64,000 bases of DNA from Alitta virens (lineage: Eukaryota > Annelida > Polychaeta > Phyllodocida > Nereididae), in the NCBI GenBank assembly GCA_932294295.1, contig OW028585.1, positions 12,906,271 to 12,970,270 of the forward strand. Reading direction: 5' to 3'. The position numbers and the translations under genes are program-made. Below the pieces are notes generated by a model. It was given only the letters and a program-made list of their open reading frames with translations. It was not told where the DNA came from and searched no databases. The number at the start of each line of letters is the position of its first letter. Positions within the stretch are counted from its first letter, which is position 1. Below, piece after piece: positions 1 through 14,044 of this stretch.

Positions 1-925
1 ATCTCAGTCGACAAATGCCATGCAGATTGAGATCAGAGTGCAGCTTTTTCTCAATTTCTACAGCCTGCATCTGGAGGCAGTTGGTTCTGCATCAGTAAAT
101 GTTACTGCAGCTTTCTGTGGACTTTGGCAGGAGTATCATCAAGTTTGGTCTGTCCAACCACAAAATTAATGTGGTCATTCATGGTCATTGTCTCAGCAAA
201 TACCAAGCAACTTCATGCTGTGTCACACTAGATGGCAGCATCCCAGTCTTAACATCAGACCCTCGATCACACCTGTTCGCAAGAGAGTCTTACTGATATG
301 GTTGTCAACTGGAACAGTGTATCTTACATGCATTGTTAATCATTGTTTATATTGTTCGCACATGTTTCTCTGCGTATGCTGATACACAGGACATGCCTGT
401 GGTGCTTGCAACAATAGGGATAACAGCTTTAGACAAAATCAACATATACATAAGACTCATGATACAGTAGCAACTGGATTCAGCTATTTTCAGATAGTTT
501 GAGGTCATAGGATAGAAGGGACAGGAGGTTTGAAGGAGAAAGTCTCAGCGCCTGTTTGGTGCCAAAAACATAATAGATTGCTGTGTAGTGAAGATAGCTA
601 AAAAATGTTTTTGAATTTTGTTCGTTCTATAAATCAGCTACGTAGTGCGAGGAAGCTTTATAATGCGACGAGTTTTATATGAAGAGAAAAAGCAATGCCA
701 TGCTGAGTGAAAGTACGTAAATCACTACGCATATTAATTTTAACTTAGTGGCGAACAAGTAGTGATAAGAATTTGTCTGAAACGACATTGCTTAATATAT
801 GACTTAACTTATCTATGATGTCAAATTCCTTGCTCCCCCAGACCCCCAACAGGTTCTTGCTCCCCGAATTTACCAAGATCCTCTCCTGCATAGAGGCCTG
901 ATCTAGGGTCTTGTGTCAAGACTGG

Positions 926-1080
926 TACATGGCCAAATGTGCCACGTGCGTTTTCCATGAGAAGGATAAACGCATGGAAAATGAATGGTTTTTGCCTAAT
1001 TAAAATGAGGTAAAAACTATGCGTTTTCCATGCATTTATCCAAACGCATGGAAAATGCACGTAGCACCTTTGGCCATGTA
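926..1080. mobile_element. Palindromic MITE family A, copy 1
   Basis: A 155-bp near-perfect inverted repeat beginning TACATGGCCAAATGTGCC and ending GGCCATGTA. The terminal TA on both sides suits a Tc1/mariner-type target site. Confidence 0.8.
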
Positions 1081-1165
1081 GCATCCCATTTGCGCTGACC
1101 GCCTTTGAAGATTTGAGGCAGAACATTACACTCGTTTCAGTATTCTTCTAAAGAAGTCTGTAGGG

Positions 1166-1266
1166 AGTCTGTACACAGCATTTGCTATCACTAGATATTA
1201 AGATTTTGGTTAATCAATTAACCAAATCCTTGATATCTAGTGATATCAAATGCTGTGTACAGACTT
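1166..1266. mobile_element. Hairpin inverted repeat (about 48-bp arms)
   Basis: Arms start AGTCTGTACACAGCATTTG and meet at GGTTAATCAATTAACC. It is probably a short MITE. Confidence 0.7.
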
Positions 1267-1367
1267 GTTAATCAGGGCTTTTTCGCACAGGTGTTTGGCG
1301 CAATCCACTGTGACCCGATGAACAAACCATGACATAATTTTATGAAAAAACAAGCGTCAGAATAGTG

Positions 1368-1590
1368 GATTTTCAAAGAGTGTTCTCTGTATTTCCACCA
1401 GGTGGCTATGACAGAATACTGCCAAATTAAAGAGTTCCTGCCTCTGATTGGATAAAGCAAAGTGCATCCTAGCAGCAGTATTTTTAGTTCTTTTTTTAAT
1501 GTATATTTAAAATCTTATCATTTAGTTGATTTCTGTTCTTTCCCAGAGAAATTATATTTATGGAATCAGTTAGTTATGACCTGCTATATC
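1368..1590. repeat. Dispersed repeat D, copy 1
   Basis: Shares about 220 bp with 26791-27018 in direct orientation, including TATTTCCACCAGGTG and GGAATCAGTTAGTTATGACC. Confidence 0.65.
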
Positions 1591-3890
1591 TGAAAAGCAA
1601 AATGAGTAATAAGTGGAGAGGAAAGACTTGTGTCCTGCTGAATTCAGGGCTGCTCAGTGAAAAGACTCTATTGAATAGAAACACAACACCTTTTTTTCAC
1701 CAAGAAATTTAATTTTCATTTTTCACAAATTTCCTTGTCAGAAATTGCAAAAATATCCTAAATATTTCCTTCACTTTGAACAAAAATCTTCAAAAAACTT
1801 CAGTTTCCATAGAACTATCAACGAATAACATAAAATATTAAAAGTTTACATTTTTCGGGTTTCATAAAATTAACCAACAGGACGATACATGACTGTATAA
1901 ACATGTACATATATGGCACGTTGAACATAAACTCACTAAAATCATAACATTTAACAGAGGCATCAATTTCTCATGACGGTTGGGGGGGGGGGGGATGCAG
2001 GCCTACTTTGTCTATCCCACTGTGACTTTCACTCGCTCATACAAGTAGTAGCAGTTAATGTGCGGACACTGGCCAAGAGGTAAATTAATGGTGGATCATT
2101 TATGCCAAACTTATAAACTTGTACTGATATGTGATATGGAGTGTAAAGCTGTTCAACAAAGCACAAATGTTCCAAAACAAAAGTGTGTGAAAAAGTGTAA
2201 TTTTCATTTGTGAATTCCAGGGGGGGGGGGGATGATTGCATTGATCATCCCCCCCCCTTCTCAGAAAGTGGGGGGGAATATATCCCCCACATCCCCCCTG
2301 AATCGATGCCCCTGACATTTAACCAAACGAAAGTACAATCGGTATACCCTATGAGGAATGACAACATATAAATCATCTACATGTAAATGGCAAAAATAAT
2401 ATTTTTACAATCATCATACATATCGTTAGCACAAATGAGTCATTCTAACATCAGAGAATACACAAAAATAAGGCATACATAATATCTATACCGACCACCA
2501 TGCAATATAGTAGCATATCATTCGATCGACAAATACAAATATTCAATCGCACCAAAAACTATTTGGACATTTCTATTTACAAATATCTAACTTCCCTTAA
2601 CTTGTTAATTAGAATGATCAATGTAGAGCCATAGACAGCCACTGATATTGAGTCTATGTGACAATATGATGCTGTGTCTTTAAGTTACTTCAATTAAAGT
2701 TTGAACTTTCATCAAAATTGGAAAGCGTCTCAATTCTTCTGGGCCTGACTGTAATATTTATATATAAAAACAGAACAGGACAAAATGATACTAACAAAAG
2801 AACATTTAGGACATTAATACAAAATATTTCTATTCCCTGTGAAATTAACAATATCCCCAAACTCACAATTATGTAACAGTTAAACCAATTTGCACATTTC
2901 AATACATATTTACCAATCAAATGTGATATGATCGATTACCTACAGTCACACCAAAAATTATTCAGACACTTTTGAGTAATAAATAACCTTCCATAACTGT
3001 AAACTACATTGGCAAATGCATTGAAATAGCATCCACAGACAGCTATGGACATATACATGAGAATAATACCACAGAATCCAATGCCATCGTAAGCTAAATC
3101 ACTTTAACTACAGTTCGAATGTGTATAAAACTTTGAAAGTGTCTGAATATATTTTGGTGTGAATGTATTAACATAACTTGGATAAAACAAAATTGATTAC
3201 AATGCAAAATAGGTAATCAAAATCCAGTCAGACATATTCATAACAAACTTGCTCATAAGGAAATCTTGCAAAAAATATTCCAGGTCTACAGCAAAATACA
3301 ACTACTAAGACATTATTTACATCACCACTATGACAAATAAACTCAATCATTTTCTAAATAATTTCACGATGGGTAGAACATTAAGCTAAGCTGAGGGTTT
3401 CTGCTGCAAAAGACATATATGTTTAAAATACATGATTGTGCGTCATATCAGCGAATTGGCTTTAAGAAGCACTTAAATGGTTCATCAAACTTAAATGTAA
3501 AAAATGCATCTAATAACTATGATTATCATTATATTACAACCCTAAATATTCTCCATCTTTTGAGAATAAATATAAACAATTGTCTACTATTCAAAAGGAC
3601 ATGTTGGTGGTTGCTGCCCATAATAAAACATGCATAGTCAACTTTGATGTTTAGGCAATCATGAATGCAATAAACTATACAATGTAGCATAGGTTGGTGA
3701 TAAAATATTTGCCATTATTTGGAGGTATCAACATTGTTGTATGACCAAACCATGTATTGCTAGTGTGCTGAGGGGATGCTGCATCTTGCCCCATATATTT
3801 CATAGCCTGTACAAGTTAGATTATCAAAGGACTCAGCCACACAAAGTACACACAATGGAGAAAAAAGTACAACAAGAGGTCACTGACACC
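1591..3890. other. No gene seen
   Basis: AT-rich DNA with G/C homopolymer runs at about 1981 and 2221-2310, and two related stretches (2500-2740 and 2940-3170) sharing 'acagccactgatattgag'-like and 'ttcaattcgaatgtg'-like words. No splice-bounded ORF recognised. Confidence 0.4.
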
Positions 3891-3910
3891 GTAGCAGATA
3901 AGTATTTTGA

Positions 3911-3935
3911 TGACGTCATCCATTCTGTGACGTCA
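3911..3935. promoter_or_regulatory. Paired CRE sites
   Basis: TGACGTCA at 3911-3918 and 3928-3935, inside a dispersed repeat related to 29880-30005 and 52700-52870. Confidence 0.35.
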
Positions 3936-4149
3936 TGTATTTTGTATTTTCATTAACTACGGACATTGTGCACCCTGTAGGCTCTGTTACTTTTTCTCCC
4001 CATTACATATTTTTGTATTATGCCAGCAGGTCATATAGTTAACAACATTTTAAATGTCGTACAGCAAAAGCCGCTGTTTTTGTGAGACACTTTTCGCAAT
4101 TTTACACAACAAAAATCATAGCTAATAGGCCAACAAAAGTAACAATATT

Positions 4150-4575
4150 TGGGAACCGATTGTAAAGATATCTGCTAAACAAATCTAAACACGTTTATTA
4201 AACCATTGTGAACAATAAACTACTGCCAAGATGTTTATTTAAACCACTTTGAACATCTTTGTGAAATCATTATAAACATCAAACTTCTTAACCCCGCGCA
4301 GAGGTGCAGATTTGTTTATTTTATCTATGGTATAGATTTCGTTAATGCAGAGTAAAAGAGCAAATTTGTAACTTAAAACTCAACATAATTATTTGTCAGA
4401 TGTGTTAAGCTGAGCCAGTGTTTGATTTAATTTTTTTGAAGATGTTAATTTCATCCTAGCAAAGATGTTTATAAAACCACTGTAATCACATGTGTTTAAA
4501 CATTGTAAATACATTTGTAAAACCACTGTGTACATGTCTGTTAAACCATTGTACACACGTTTGTTAAACCCGCTT
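4150..4575. repeat. Degenerate short tandem repeat (AAACCACTGTG / TGTTTA)
   Basis: Recurring GTTTATTAAACCATTGTGAA-like words about every 26-32 bp, strongly decayed. Confidence 0.55.
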
Positions 4576-5754
4576 GTTGTTACGCATTAAGACATTTACC
4601 TGAATGATTTTAAAGGCATTCCCTGAGATAAAGTACCAATAAAGGTCATAAAAACTATTATACAATAATCTAATATGTTTCTCGCAAGTCACAATAATTG
4701 ACAATATATATACATGAGTTAAAAGGCATTCCTGAGAAATTTTAACAATTGTAGTTGTAATAAACAATTATTACTTAAAAGCAACATATTTTTTCATAAG
4801 ACATTGTTGATAGTAAGTTTTCTATATATTTCATACATGTAATACATACATTCACTACAAACTACACATGTATAAACATCTACACATAAATTTTCCTGAG
4901 TGACAACTTGTTTTTACCCTGCATTTCGATCAAGCTCAAGTGCATGCTGAGGGTTTCTGCAGCAAGGCATCATATGTTTTCTTTTTAAATATTAATATAT
5001 TTTTGACTAAATGACTGCTTAAAGTGGAAACCCTAATTTTAATATTCAGCAGTCTATGCAATATGTAATCAATCTAGTAAATCTGTTTCATTTTAGCATA
5101 CCTATTCAATGATATATATTTCTAATAAATACATGTCATTAGTGGGCATCATGACATAAATGTAGTAATAATATTTGAAGTGCCAAAATATCATGTGATA
5201 AAATTATTGTCCCAAAGAATCAAGTATGCAGGATTTAAGGGCTTAAAAACTTGATAACATCCAATGAGAAACAATTATTCATTCTTTAATAATAGCATTT
5301 CACTGTCGTTCCAAAAAATTGGATGCAACATTTATTTTTTATTTGGTCTAAAATTTTGAGGTTAGGTTAAAGCTTTGTTTTAAGGCATTTGGGCAGCAGA
5401 AAATCGACAAATTCTATTAATAAAACTTTCATATATGTACATTTTTTATATGGCACAATTTGAATTCTCGGTCGTGTCTTACTCCCTAGACAGACAATAG
5501 ACATTTGAATAACATTTTTTTGTGACTGCAACAGAATTGCAAATTACGCAAAAATCCAACCGAATGTATAATATAAACCTAAGCGAAATGAGATGAATAA
5601 AATTTTTTTTCATTTTGAAACATCATAAAATAAAGTACTAACGCTCAACCTAAGAATATAAATGACAATATAATGAAAACAGATAAACATATACATGATA
5701 TATGAAATAAAACCACTGTTTCGTATAACCGTTAATTCATACATCCAGAAAGCA

Positions 5755-6010
5755 TGCCAAGTCGGTCTAATGTTGGGCCGATTATGAGCCGATACCAGCC
5801 GATTATGATCTGATATCTAGTTGATTATGAGCTGATGTGACATATTATCAAGGCAACCTAAATAGCATGCTCGGTGCCAATAGTTGTAAGCTACTGTTCT
5901 CATTTATAATCACTGAGGGTAAATAAAGGTTTTGTATCTTGTATCTTGGTATCAACATCTAGCCGATTTCCAGCCGATTATGAGCCGATTTTTGCCGATG
6001 TTGACCCAGT
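5755..6010. repeat. GCCGATTATGAG-type repeat
   Basis: Two clusters (5768-5840 and 5960-6000) of AGCCGATTATGAGCCGAT words on either side of unrelated sequence; possibly the two ends of a small element. Confidence 0.45.
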
Positions 6011-6779
6011 GTCATTAAATTTTATCCAGGCAAACTAAATAGCATTCTAGATCGAGTCGATATCTAACCAATGAGGGCCAATATCAGCTAATACAAACCG
6101 ACATGACATGTTATCTTTAATTAACCAAAATCAATTACGCGTAAATCTGCCACAAGTAAGTTATCATACAATCATACAGTCACTTACAATAAAAATCATT
6201 CAGATGCTTTCAATTTTTCAAGTTGATGTAACTTCTCAGATAATTATATTATATCTTTTTTAAACTTGCTAACTACAAATTTCTGCAGTGATATATAAAG
6301 CGAATCCATAGCCAAAGACAACCGCTGATATTAATTTGTGAATGGTAGACGAGAATTCGTTATCATTTATAACCAACTTACTTCAATCATATTTTGCGTA
6401 TACACTGCACACTTGTAAAATAATAAACCCAGCAAATACCCTCCTTAAGATATCAACCAACTGGGGTAATAATCACATGAATATTAGACATACATGTTAA
6501 TTTACACTGTAAGATACAACCATAATTATGGATAAACTACACTAGTATTTAGCATAAAGTAGTGACAGAAAATTTTTATCACATCTGGAGGACAGGTCAG
6601 GAGTTCATACAGTTTGTAGTGACCCAGATTTGCACCAGGCCCTTCAGAACTCTTCATAGATTTCCATGTTGCTCGTGAATCATTACAAATGAAAAACAGC
6701 ATGTAAATGTATGCAAATCATATGCTAATTATATGCAAATAGAGTAATAAGCATAAATATATAGCACTTGAAAAATAGA

Positions 6780-7212
6780 TCAACATTAGTAATTTCTCAT
6801 TTTAGCTTTCAAGGCATCTAGAAAACATAGGTTGACAAGGAAGAAATATCCATTCTATTGCCAGTAACATTGCTTGAAAGTAAATTAACGGAAGAAGTTC
6901 CCGTGCTAATGATAACACTTGCAAGGAGGTAAAAGTAAATTCATTATGTTATTGTAAATGGCATCTGATCAACAAAAAATTTATCCACTGCTATCATGAA
7001 CATTTGGAAAATGGGTCACTAAGGAATTTTCCATTTCCACTGATATAAGTAGCATTTTGAATAAAGTAAATCAACAATGGAATTCATTCCACTGCCATAA
7101 AAGTCTCCATTCCATTGCTGTAGATAGCACTTGGAAATCAGGTCAACAAAGGAATTCTCAATTCCATTGCCATGAATAGCACTTAGAAAGTAGGTCAACA
7201 AAGGAATTCTCC
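6780..7212. repeat. Degenerate ~60-bp tandem repeat at receptor 3' end
   Basis: Units contain GGTCAACAAAGGAATTCTC, CCATTGCCATGAATAGCACT and variants. The best copies are at 7141-7212; earlier ones are more decayed. The receptor stop codon is in the last unit. Confidence 0.75.
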
Positions 7213-8267
7213 ATTTTTGTTTTTGTATCGCTGCAACAGCGGTAGCAAAACAGGTCTTCCTGATTCTGGGGGGCTAGTTGACAGCATGACGTCACTGTGT
7301 GACATATTTAAAACATTGTTTGGTGACGTAAAATTCTGCGGAACGAGAACTAGGCCAGCAGACTGAGACAGGTCAACAGGCGAAGGAGATCGATGTAATA
7401 TTGGCGGTTCTAATTCGGATTTTCGTGTTAGGACTGTGTAAAGTAGATTTGTCTTGCAGCTATCTTGTCTTTCCAAAATGGGTGGATCCTCCATTGTGAC
7501 ATCAGTTGGACTTTCCAACGTATCTTTGAGAATGTGGGTTTGATAATCACCGCTCGATTTAGACGCATCGCTTTCAAAAGAACTTCTGTGAAAATCAATG
7601 TGGTTTGGATTGGGTTCACACATCTCATCACTGCTGCTAGCGGTGCTAGCCTTCCTGACTTTTACCACTTCTGAATGGTCATTAAATCCATGCTGCATCT
7701 GTTTATACAACTGCGGAAAATCTAACCTGTCTGGTGAAAAAGCCATCGCCGGTTTCAAAACCGTTAGCGTCTTATAAGAATCTCCTGTATGATAAGAAGG
7801 GTTATACGAACTCGTCTCACTTTGCAGCAACTGATGTATTATTGGTCTTGCTGAGGTTTCGTTTGAACTGGCGACCTTTGGTGGCGTCATCAACAAGTTA
7901 TTTTCCTGATCCAGCGTCGCAGTAACTTTCGTATTAGTGACATCATTGGTACCGCAAACTTCAGTTTGGTTCCTTATGGTGGCATCATTCGCTCTATTTA
8001 CGACATCACTACTGTTTGAGTTTGAATCGATATTGCTCTCCATACCATAAACATCATCATTGTCATCTTCGTTTTGCAACTTGACAGGTGAGTTTAAAAT
8101 GTCTTCCAGATGATTGGTTGTCATCACTCGTAAATCTGCAATCAATTGCAACACCCGAGCGAAAACAAGTGGTTCTGCATGACTGACCAACAGTTGGGAC
8201 TTCAAAGCCAATGCGATGTCCAGCTCCATTATCTCGACGATTTTGACACAGCGCAGATTCTCCCGAT
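7195..8267 (-). CDS. Nuclear receptor last coding exon (LBD end and long tail)
   Basis: Begins [17 protein letters not shown] (helix 9). Helices 10-11 follow as [20 protein letters not shown], with a His where Rev-erb, LXR and PPAR keep one. After residue about 335 the sequence is polar and probably disordered, with IIHQLLQ (420-426), [10 protein letters not shown] and LLPLL (618-622). The TGA at 7197-7195 lies inside the first unit of a tandem repeat that continues downstream. Confidence 0.93.
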
Positions 8268-11200
8268 CTGAAAAGTTAATGTAACTAAGTAATTCTGCTG
8301 GAGACAGCCAAAAAAGTTCTGTATTTTTAGGTATACGATAATGTAAATGTCACAATCTATATGCGACACTATGAACTTAGGTTGGTTCCGTTTCTGGTCT
8401 TGTAACGGTTGTCCGACTTTTGCGTATCCTTTTCGAAGATTCTAGAAATCTGATTGGCCGAGGCCGTTAAAGTAATTATTTTTATTGGTGATGATGGTCG
8501 ACGATCATTACTGTCTAAATTGAGGTCAAATAAAAAATGAAAAATTTTGGAAATAGTCTAAACCATGACCCATCGCGACCTAAAATTCAGGTAAACTTAT
8601 CATAGTGTGCGATTTTTAAGGACATACTGGGCAGAACAAGTGAATTAAGATGTTAAATAAGACATAGGAATCACCCTGTCATGTGGGTTAAAACAGCCGC
8701 AAGAGGACCGAGATGTATTGCAGAATTTGACTCCAATGGTGCTTGGCTATACAAACCAGGATATAGTCTTCTTGACAGAAAAGCAGTAATTATCGGGCAA
8801 TTATATATAGTGGTGAGACCGGAGTACACCGTAAAAGCCACAATTTGAAACTTTGGACCACTAATGCATTTTGATAAAGAATTGTTTACCAGAACAGAAA
8901 AGAACTAAGGCTGCAAAGAGGGACAGCTCCACTTCTGAAAGATTGAGGCGCCCCAGTTTGGAAGAGAAGTCATGTGACGTGTTGATGACGCCCCCTAGTG
9001 GACCCGCATCCTGCCAGACACACCTGCGCACAGACACACCTAACTTCCTGTGCAGCCAAAGATCATCATCGACCTAAAAAAAGATTAGATAACAAAAGGT
9101 AAGCGATTACAAAGGAATGGATGAAAAAGGTCTAGCAAAGGTTACAGGTAACGTTGATATGCTTTGAAGAAAACGGGACTTCTTCAAGTAAAAGGCACTT
9201 GATGGGCCAGAATTTTGGATGAGGTTTTTGTGGACCAAGATTAGGATCCATAGCTTAATTGCTCAACAACCATTAGACCTCATCAATATCTTTGATAATC
9301 AGAAAGTGAGGCGTCACAGCTTGTGGGAATTATATTTAACGAAATATTAACCTACAAGGTCATTCAAGTCTGGACTAGATATGGAGAGAGCGAGGTGTAG
9401 GGAAAGCTGGGGGAAGGGAGCTCTAGGTATAGCTTGACATTGTGCATTGTGCAGTATTGGGGTTTGAGGTCTTCACTGGGACTGTACAACCTTATCTTCA
9501 AAACAATACGATACGTATCACAAAACAGTAAAAGCGATACGATACCTATCATTATACGTATCGTTAAGCTGTCTTTCAGAACAAATAAAAGTTTATTATA
9601 ACACCTTGCAAAATGGAAAGAGACTGCTGAATTTAGTGATCAAATGGTAATTATAACTTCACACCCTTGTGCTAAATCATCATGTAATTAGAGTCAGAGG
9701 ATGTTTTACTTTGAAAACACTCAAAACATCTGGGCAGCATATGTATGTTGTTTGCCAAAAAAGCTCTTCTGCATATCGTTTAATTGCATCGTTATTATTA
9801 CATAACGGTTATCAATACCCGTATCATTATCCTTGTACCGGTGCAAATGGTATATTGAGAACCGATGTACAGCCCTAGTCTTAACCCATGGTGTTGACAC
9901 CCTAGCCATGAAACAGCCTAGGACTTTCTAGACTATAATTTTCAGGTAGGTATTGGGTTACAGGTAGTCCACCTTACTGATCTAAGTTCCCTTACCTCTA
10001 AGTATGGCACTTGTTGAATGACAGACACTTCGAGAACGGCACACTTAATCAGCACATGTTGGTCTTCGACGGAGAGCGTAGTGAACTGAGGAATCCCTCT
10101 GGCGAATGTTGTGATATGTTTAACGTACCAAGAAAGATGGTTAAAGTAGATTTCATGCAGTTCCTTTGCTTCCTTAATTTCTGTTGTCTACAAAGAAGAA
10201 GCAAATTACTCAATTCCCTGCTTCCAGATTCAGATTCAGGTTCATTTTTCCACTTGTAAAACAAGCGAGGAGGGCCTCCACAAGGCAGCCAGGCTACCGC
10301 TGGATAGGAGGCACCCCCTAAAACATTACAACAACATATGACCTAAGTATAGATTACATTAAAAATTGTACATAGAAAGATGAACTGGTGGTGAAGTGGA
10401 GAAACTCAGTTTGCGAAACATAAACAGTCATGACATTGCTGAGACAGGCTTGTGGCAGTATCCAGTGTAAGTAAGAACACTCGCTAAAGACGGCCAACAT
10501 TTTTCATATTAACAACTACTTTCAGTTTGATGTCAAGCTGAAATGGACTTCAGTCTTTCTTTGGCTAATTAATTCTACCAAGTGAAAAGCAAAATCACCA
10601 GTGGAAGGAGACTCTAAGATTGTTTAACATTTTGATGTTGACACATTACTCAGAAGATGATAACTTGCAAAGAAAACTTCAAACAGGATAATTCTTTAGA
10701 AATATCTGCAATTCTTTTAGTGTCATTGTAAAATACTTGATATTTAAAGTTTGGTTATGGCATAGACTAAATCCAAAATCTATATCAGGCAAGCTGTTAT
10801 CAATTGGGTTTTCATCATTCGGCAAGGGTGACCAACCTCATCATACGCTTAAAGAACAATATGCTGACATACCTCGCAGTTTTCTGACGGTAAATTCTTA
10901 TTGAATTCAATGTTGGCTTTTTGGAAGGCATCGTGAATGTTCAGCACCATTTGTTCTAAGAAGGACTGTTTTTCTAAATCGAGGAGACCTGACTCATCGC
11001 TCGGGAAAGACACCATTATCGAAGAATGCGGTTTCTCTTTCTTTGGACATCTTCCCAGTCGAACGGCTGAAAATTACAATCATGAAGGGCATACAAATAA
11101 AATCAATGGCTAGTTGAATAATATATTTCCACCACAGTTGCAAATTAAGAGTCAGATAGATAGATAGATAGATAGATATGATGGATATGATGGATATGAT

Positions 11201-14013
11201 GGATATGATGGATATGGAAAATACAGCCCTCTAAAGCAAGTTCTTGCCGCTATCGTGGGTGGATTGATGAGGTGAGAGAGAGGAGTCCATCCATGTTAAA
11301 CATTTACCCATTAGTTGGGGTCTTTTACTTGCCTCAGCATAGACACCGAGTACAAGGGCCCGCCAAATACATCATATGAACTACATCCAGCTGGGATGTT
11401 GCTCATGAAGGGTGCCTGAGCCAGGGATTGAATATGAGTCCTTAAGACGAGCAGGTTCACCACTAGACTACCCGCTGATGTTATTCTAGAGATACCTATA
11501 GATTTAGATTCCAATACAAAACGGCCAGACAGACTTACAGTCGTGGGACATGCCGACCATCAAGCACTTCTGGAGACGACAGTACTGACACTTGTTGCGG
11601 GATATCCGCATGATGACGCATCCGCCCTGGTTCCCACATGGTTTGTACTGGATGCTGTGCTTCACGGAACGACGAAAAAATCCCTGTAAAATAATAATGA
11701 TGTTTTTGTAAAAAATTTAAAAATATCAGATTATTATCTCATCATTACATTTGCCTCAATCAGCCTGTCAAGAGACATCACGTAAAATACCACTTCTTTT
11801 AAACCTAGGCAGTTCTAGACTAAAAAACATTTTTAAAATGTAATAAAAATCACAATAAAACCACAAAATCATAAATCATCCAATTGTGAGAACATACAGA
11901 CTGATGTTGAAGTTAGATATTAATATTTAAAAATCATAAATATGACTTAATGTTAAGATGGTTTTAAAGGTTCCCTGAATACCAGAAGTTTTCTAGGAAG
12001 TTGCTTTAAAAAAAAAAAAAATGTTGGAAGTGCTCTGTAACCTATATAATATTCACATTACATTTAAAGATTGCTTTCCATAAAATCGATTCATGTTTAT
12101 TTATTTTTTAATAATAAGTTTTTTTAAGTCATCGTGTACAATTTTCAATATGTTACCTTGCAGCCTTCACAAGCAAAGACCCCATAATGGAAGCCACTGG
12201 CCTTGTCACCACAAACTCTGCACAGAACATGATTGTTGTTATTCACTATCTTCTCTGAAAATAAAAATAAAATAACCATGTTTATTTGCGTGTTTAATAG
12301 TTAATATTTATTTGTGAGGTACTAAGAAAGTATCCTTGTAAGTTGTAGCGGAAATCATTTTGACGCGCTTGAAATTTTGATGCGCAAATATTTTCGAACA
12401 GTAATTGAACTAATTTATTAAAGATGGCATTATATTAGATTTTCTAGTATTGCTTGTAGACCTATAAGTTTCAGTTATTCATTATATTCTCTGAAAATTT
12501 AGCAAAATTTTCAGTGGCGGATTTAGGAGGGGGTTTGGAGGTTGCAATCCCCCCCCCCCCACTCTCTTGGCCTAGTACATTTTAATCTAAATTAAAAATT
12601 CAGCTGTCCCCGCAATACATGTTAATTTGTCAACCCCCCGTGAAATATTTTCTGGATCTGCCTCTGAACATAACTATGTTTATCAACTTATTAGTGCAGC
12701 TGGGTGGTCTAGTGGTAAGACTCTCGTGGCAGTCTCGCCTGCTCCTCTAAAGGACCCAGGTTCAATCCCAGGCCAGGTAATCCCCCTTCAAGAGCAACAT
12801 CCCAGCTGGGTCGTTCGGATATTGGCAGTCTCTTGTACTCAGTGTCTATGCCGAGGCAAGTAAAAGATCCCACCCATGGGGTAAATGTGTAACATGGGTG
12901 GACTCCTCTCTCTCTCACAAAATCAATCATCCCTCATTAGCAGCAAGAACTTGCCTTAGACTCTTAGAGGGTTGCACTTTCCATATATTAGTCCTATTCA
13001 TCATAATTTCAAATATACAATCATATTTACTATGAAAGTACATGGCCAAATGTGCCACGTGCGTTTTCCATTAGAATGATAAACGCATGGAAAGCGCATG
13101 GTTTTTAGCTAATTATAATGAAGCAAAAACCATGCGTTTTCCATGCGTTTATCCAAACGCATGGAAAACGCACATGGCACAATTGGCCATGTAGGCCTAC
13201 AGTTGTAAAATAAAATCATTGAGATGCGCTCAGATTTTTGAAATTTTTATGACAATTCAAACTGTTATAGAAGTAATTTAGTTATTCAAAACTAAATGTA
13301 AGTGCATGACTGTCTATCTAAGTTTAGTCAATCTCAACATCCATCTTTTTTTTTCTTTTTCCTATTTCCTATTTCCATTCCTTCTTCCCCTCTTTTTCTT
13401 GTGTGTTTTTTTTTGTGCATGTTTCTACCTTATATTTTTCTAGTTTTGGTGTTTTTCTTATTGTTTCTTTCAATCTTTTTGCTTTCCTTCATTCTTCGTA
13501 TTTCTTCCTTTTCTTTCTTTATTTCTTTCTTTCAAAAAAAAAAAAAAACCTGACCCAATTTCAATGGCAGTACTGTACCTATTTGCACTAACGCATTGAT
13601 CCATTTATTGTGTTGGAGTAAAAGGTCGCGCGGGAAAGTAGGTCCCTGCGCAGAAATACACAAGGCCGCTGTGGCCGTGACCCAGATTCTGTGTCGATCC
13701 GCGCTAAAATTGGATCCCGCAACAAGAAAGCGATTCATGAAAAAAGGGGAAACTATATACAAAAGTGACAATGGTCTTACTTCAAAATATTTGCTCTTTA
13801 AACTTTGGAATAATTATTTTTTGTTAAAATTGCGTCTCACCCGTCTGAAAGAGAGAAAGAAACACAGAAAGAAAGAAAGGAAGCAAGCAAGGAAAAAGAA
13901 AGAAAGGGAAGGAAAAAAAAGGAATGGAATAAAAAAAGAAAGAAAGGGAAGGAAAGGGAAGGAAGAAAAGAAGAAAGAAAAGAAGAAAGAAAGATAGATA
14001 GATATAGATAGAC

Positions 14014-14044
<31 letters not shown>

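Noticed and set aside
1..100. Possible minus-strand exon at the left edge
   Set aside because: About 30 open codons with a weak acceptor; no recognised motif, and the rest would lie outside the window.
821..1126. 101-codon minus-strand ORF
   Set aside because: Mostly covers MITE family A copy 1; not a gene.
12627..12930. ORFs on both strands near 12.7 kb
   Set aside because: They overlie the tRNA-derived SINE-2; the reading frames are incidental.
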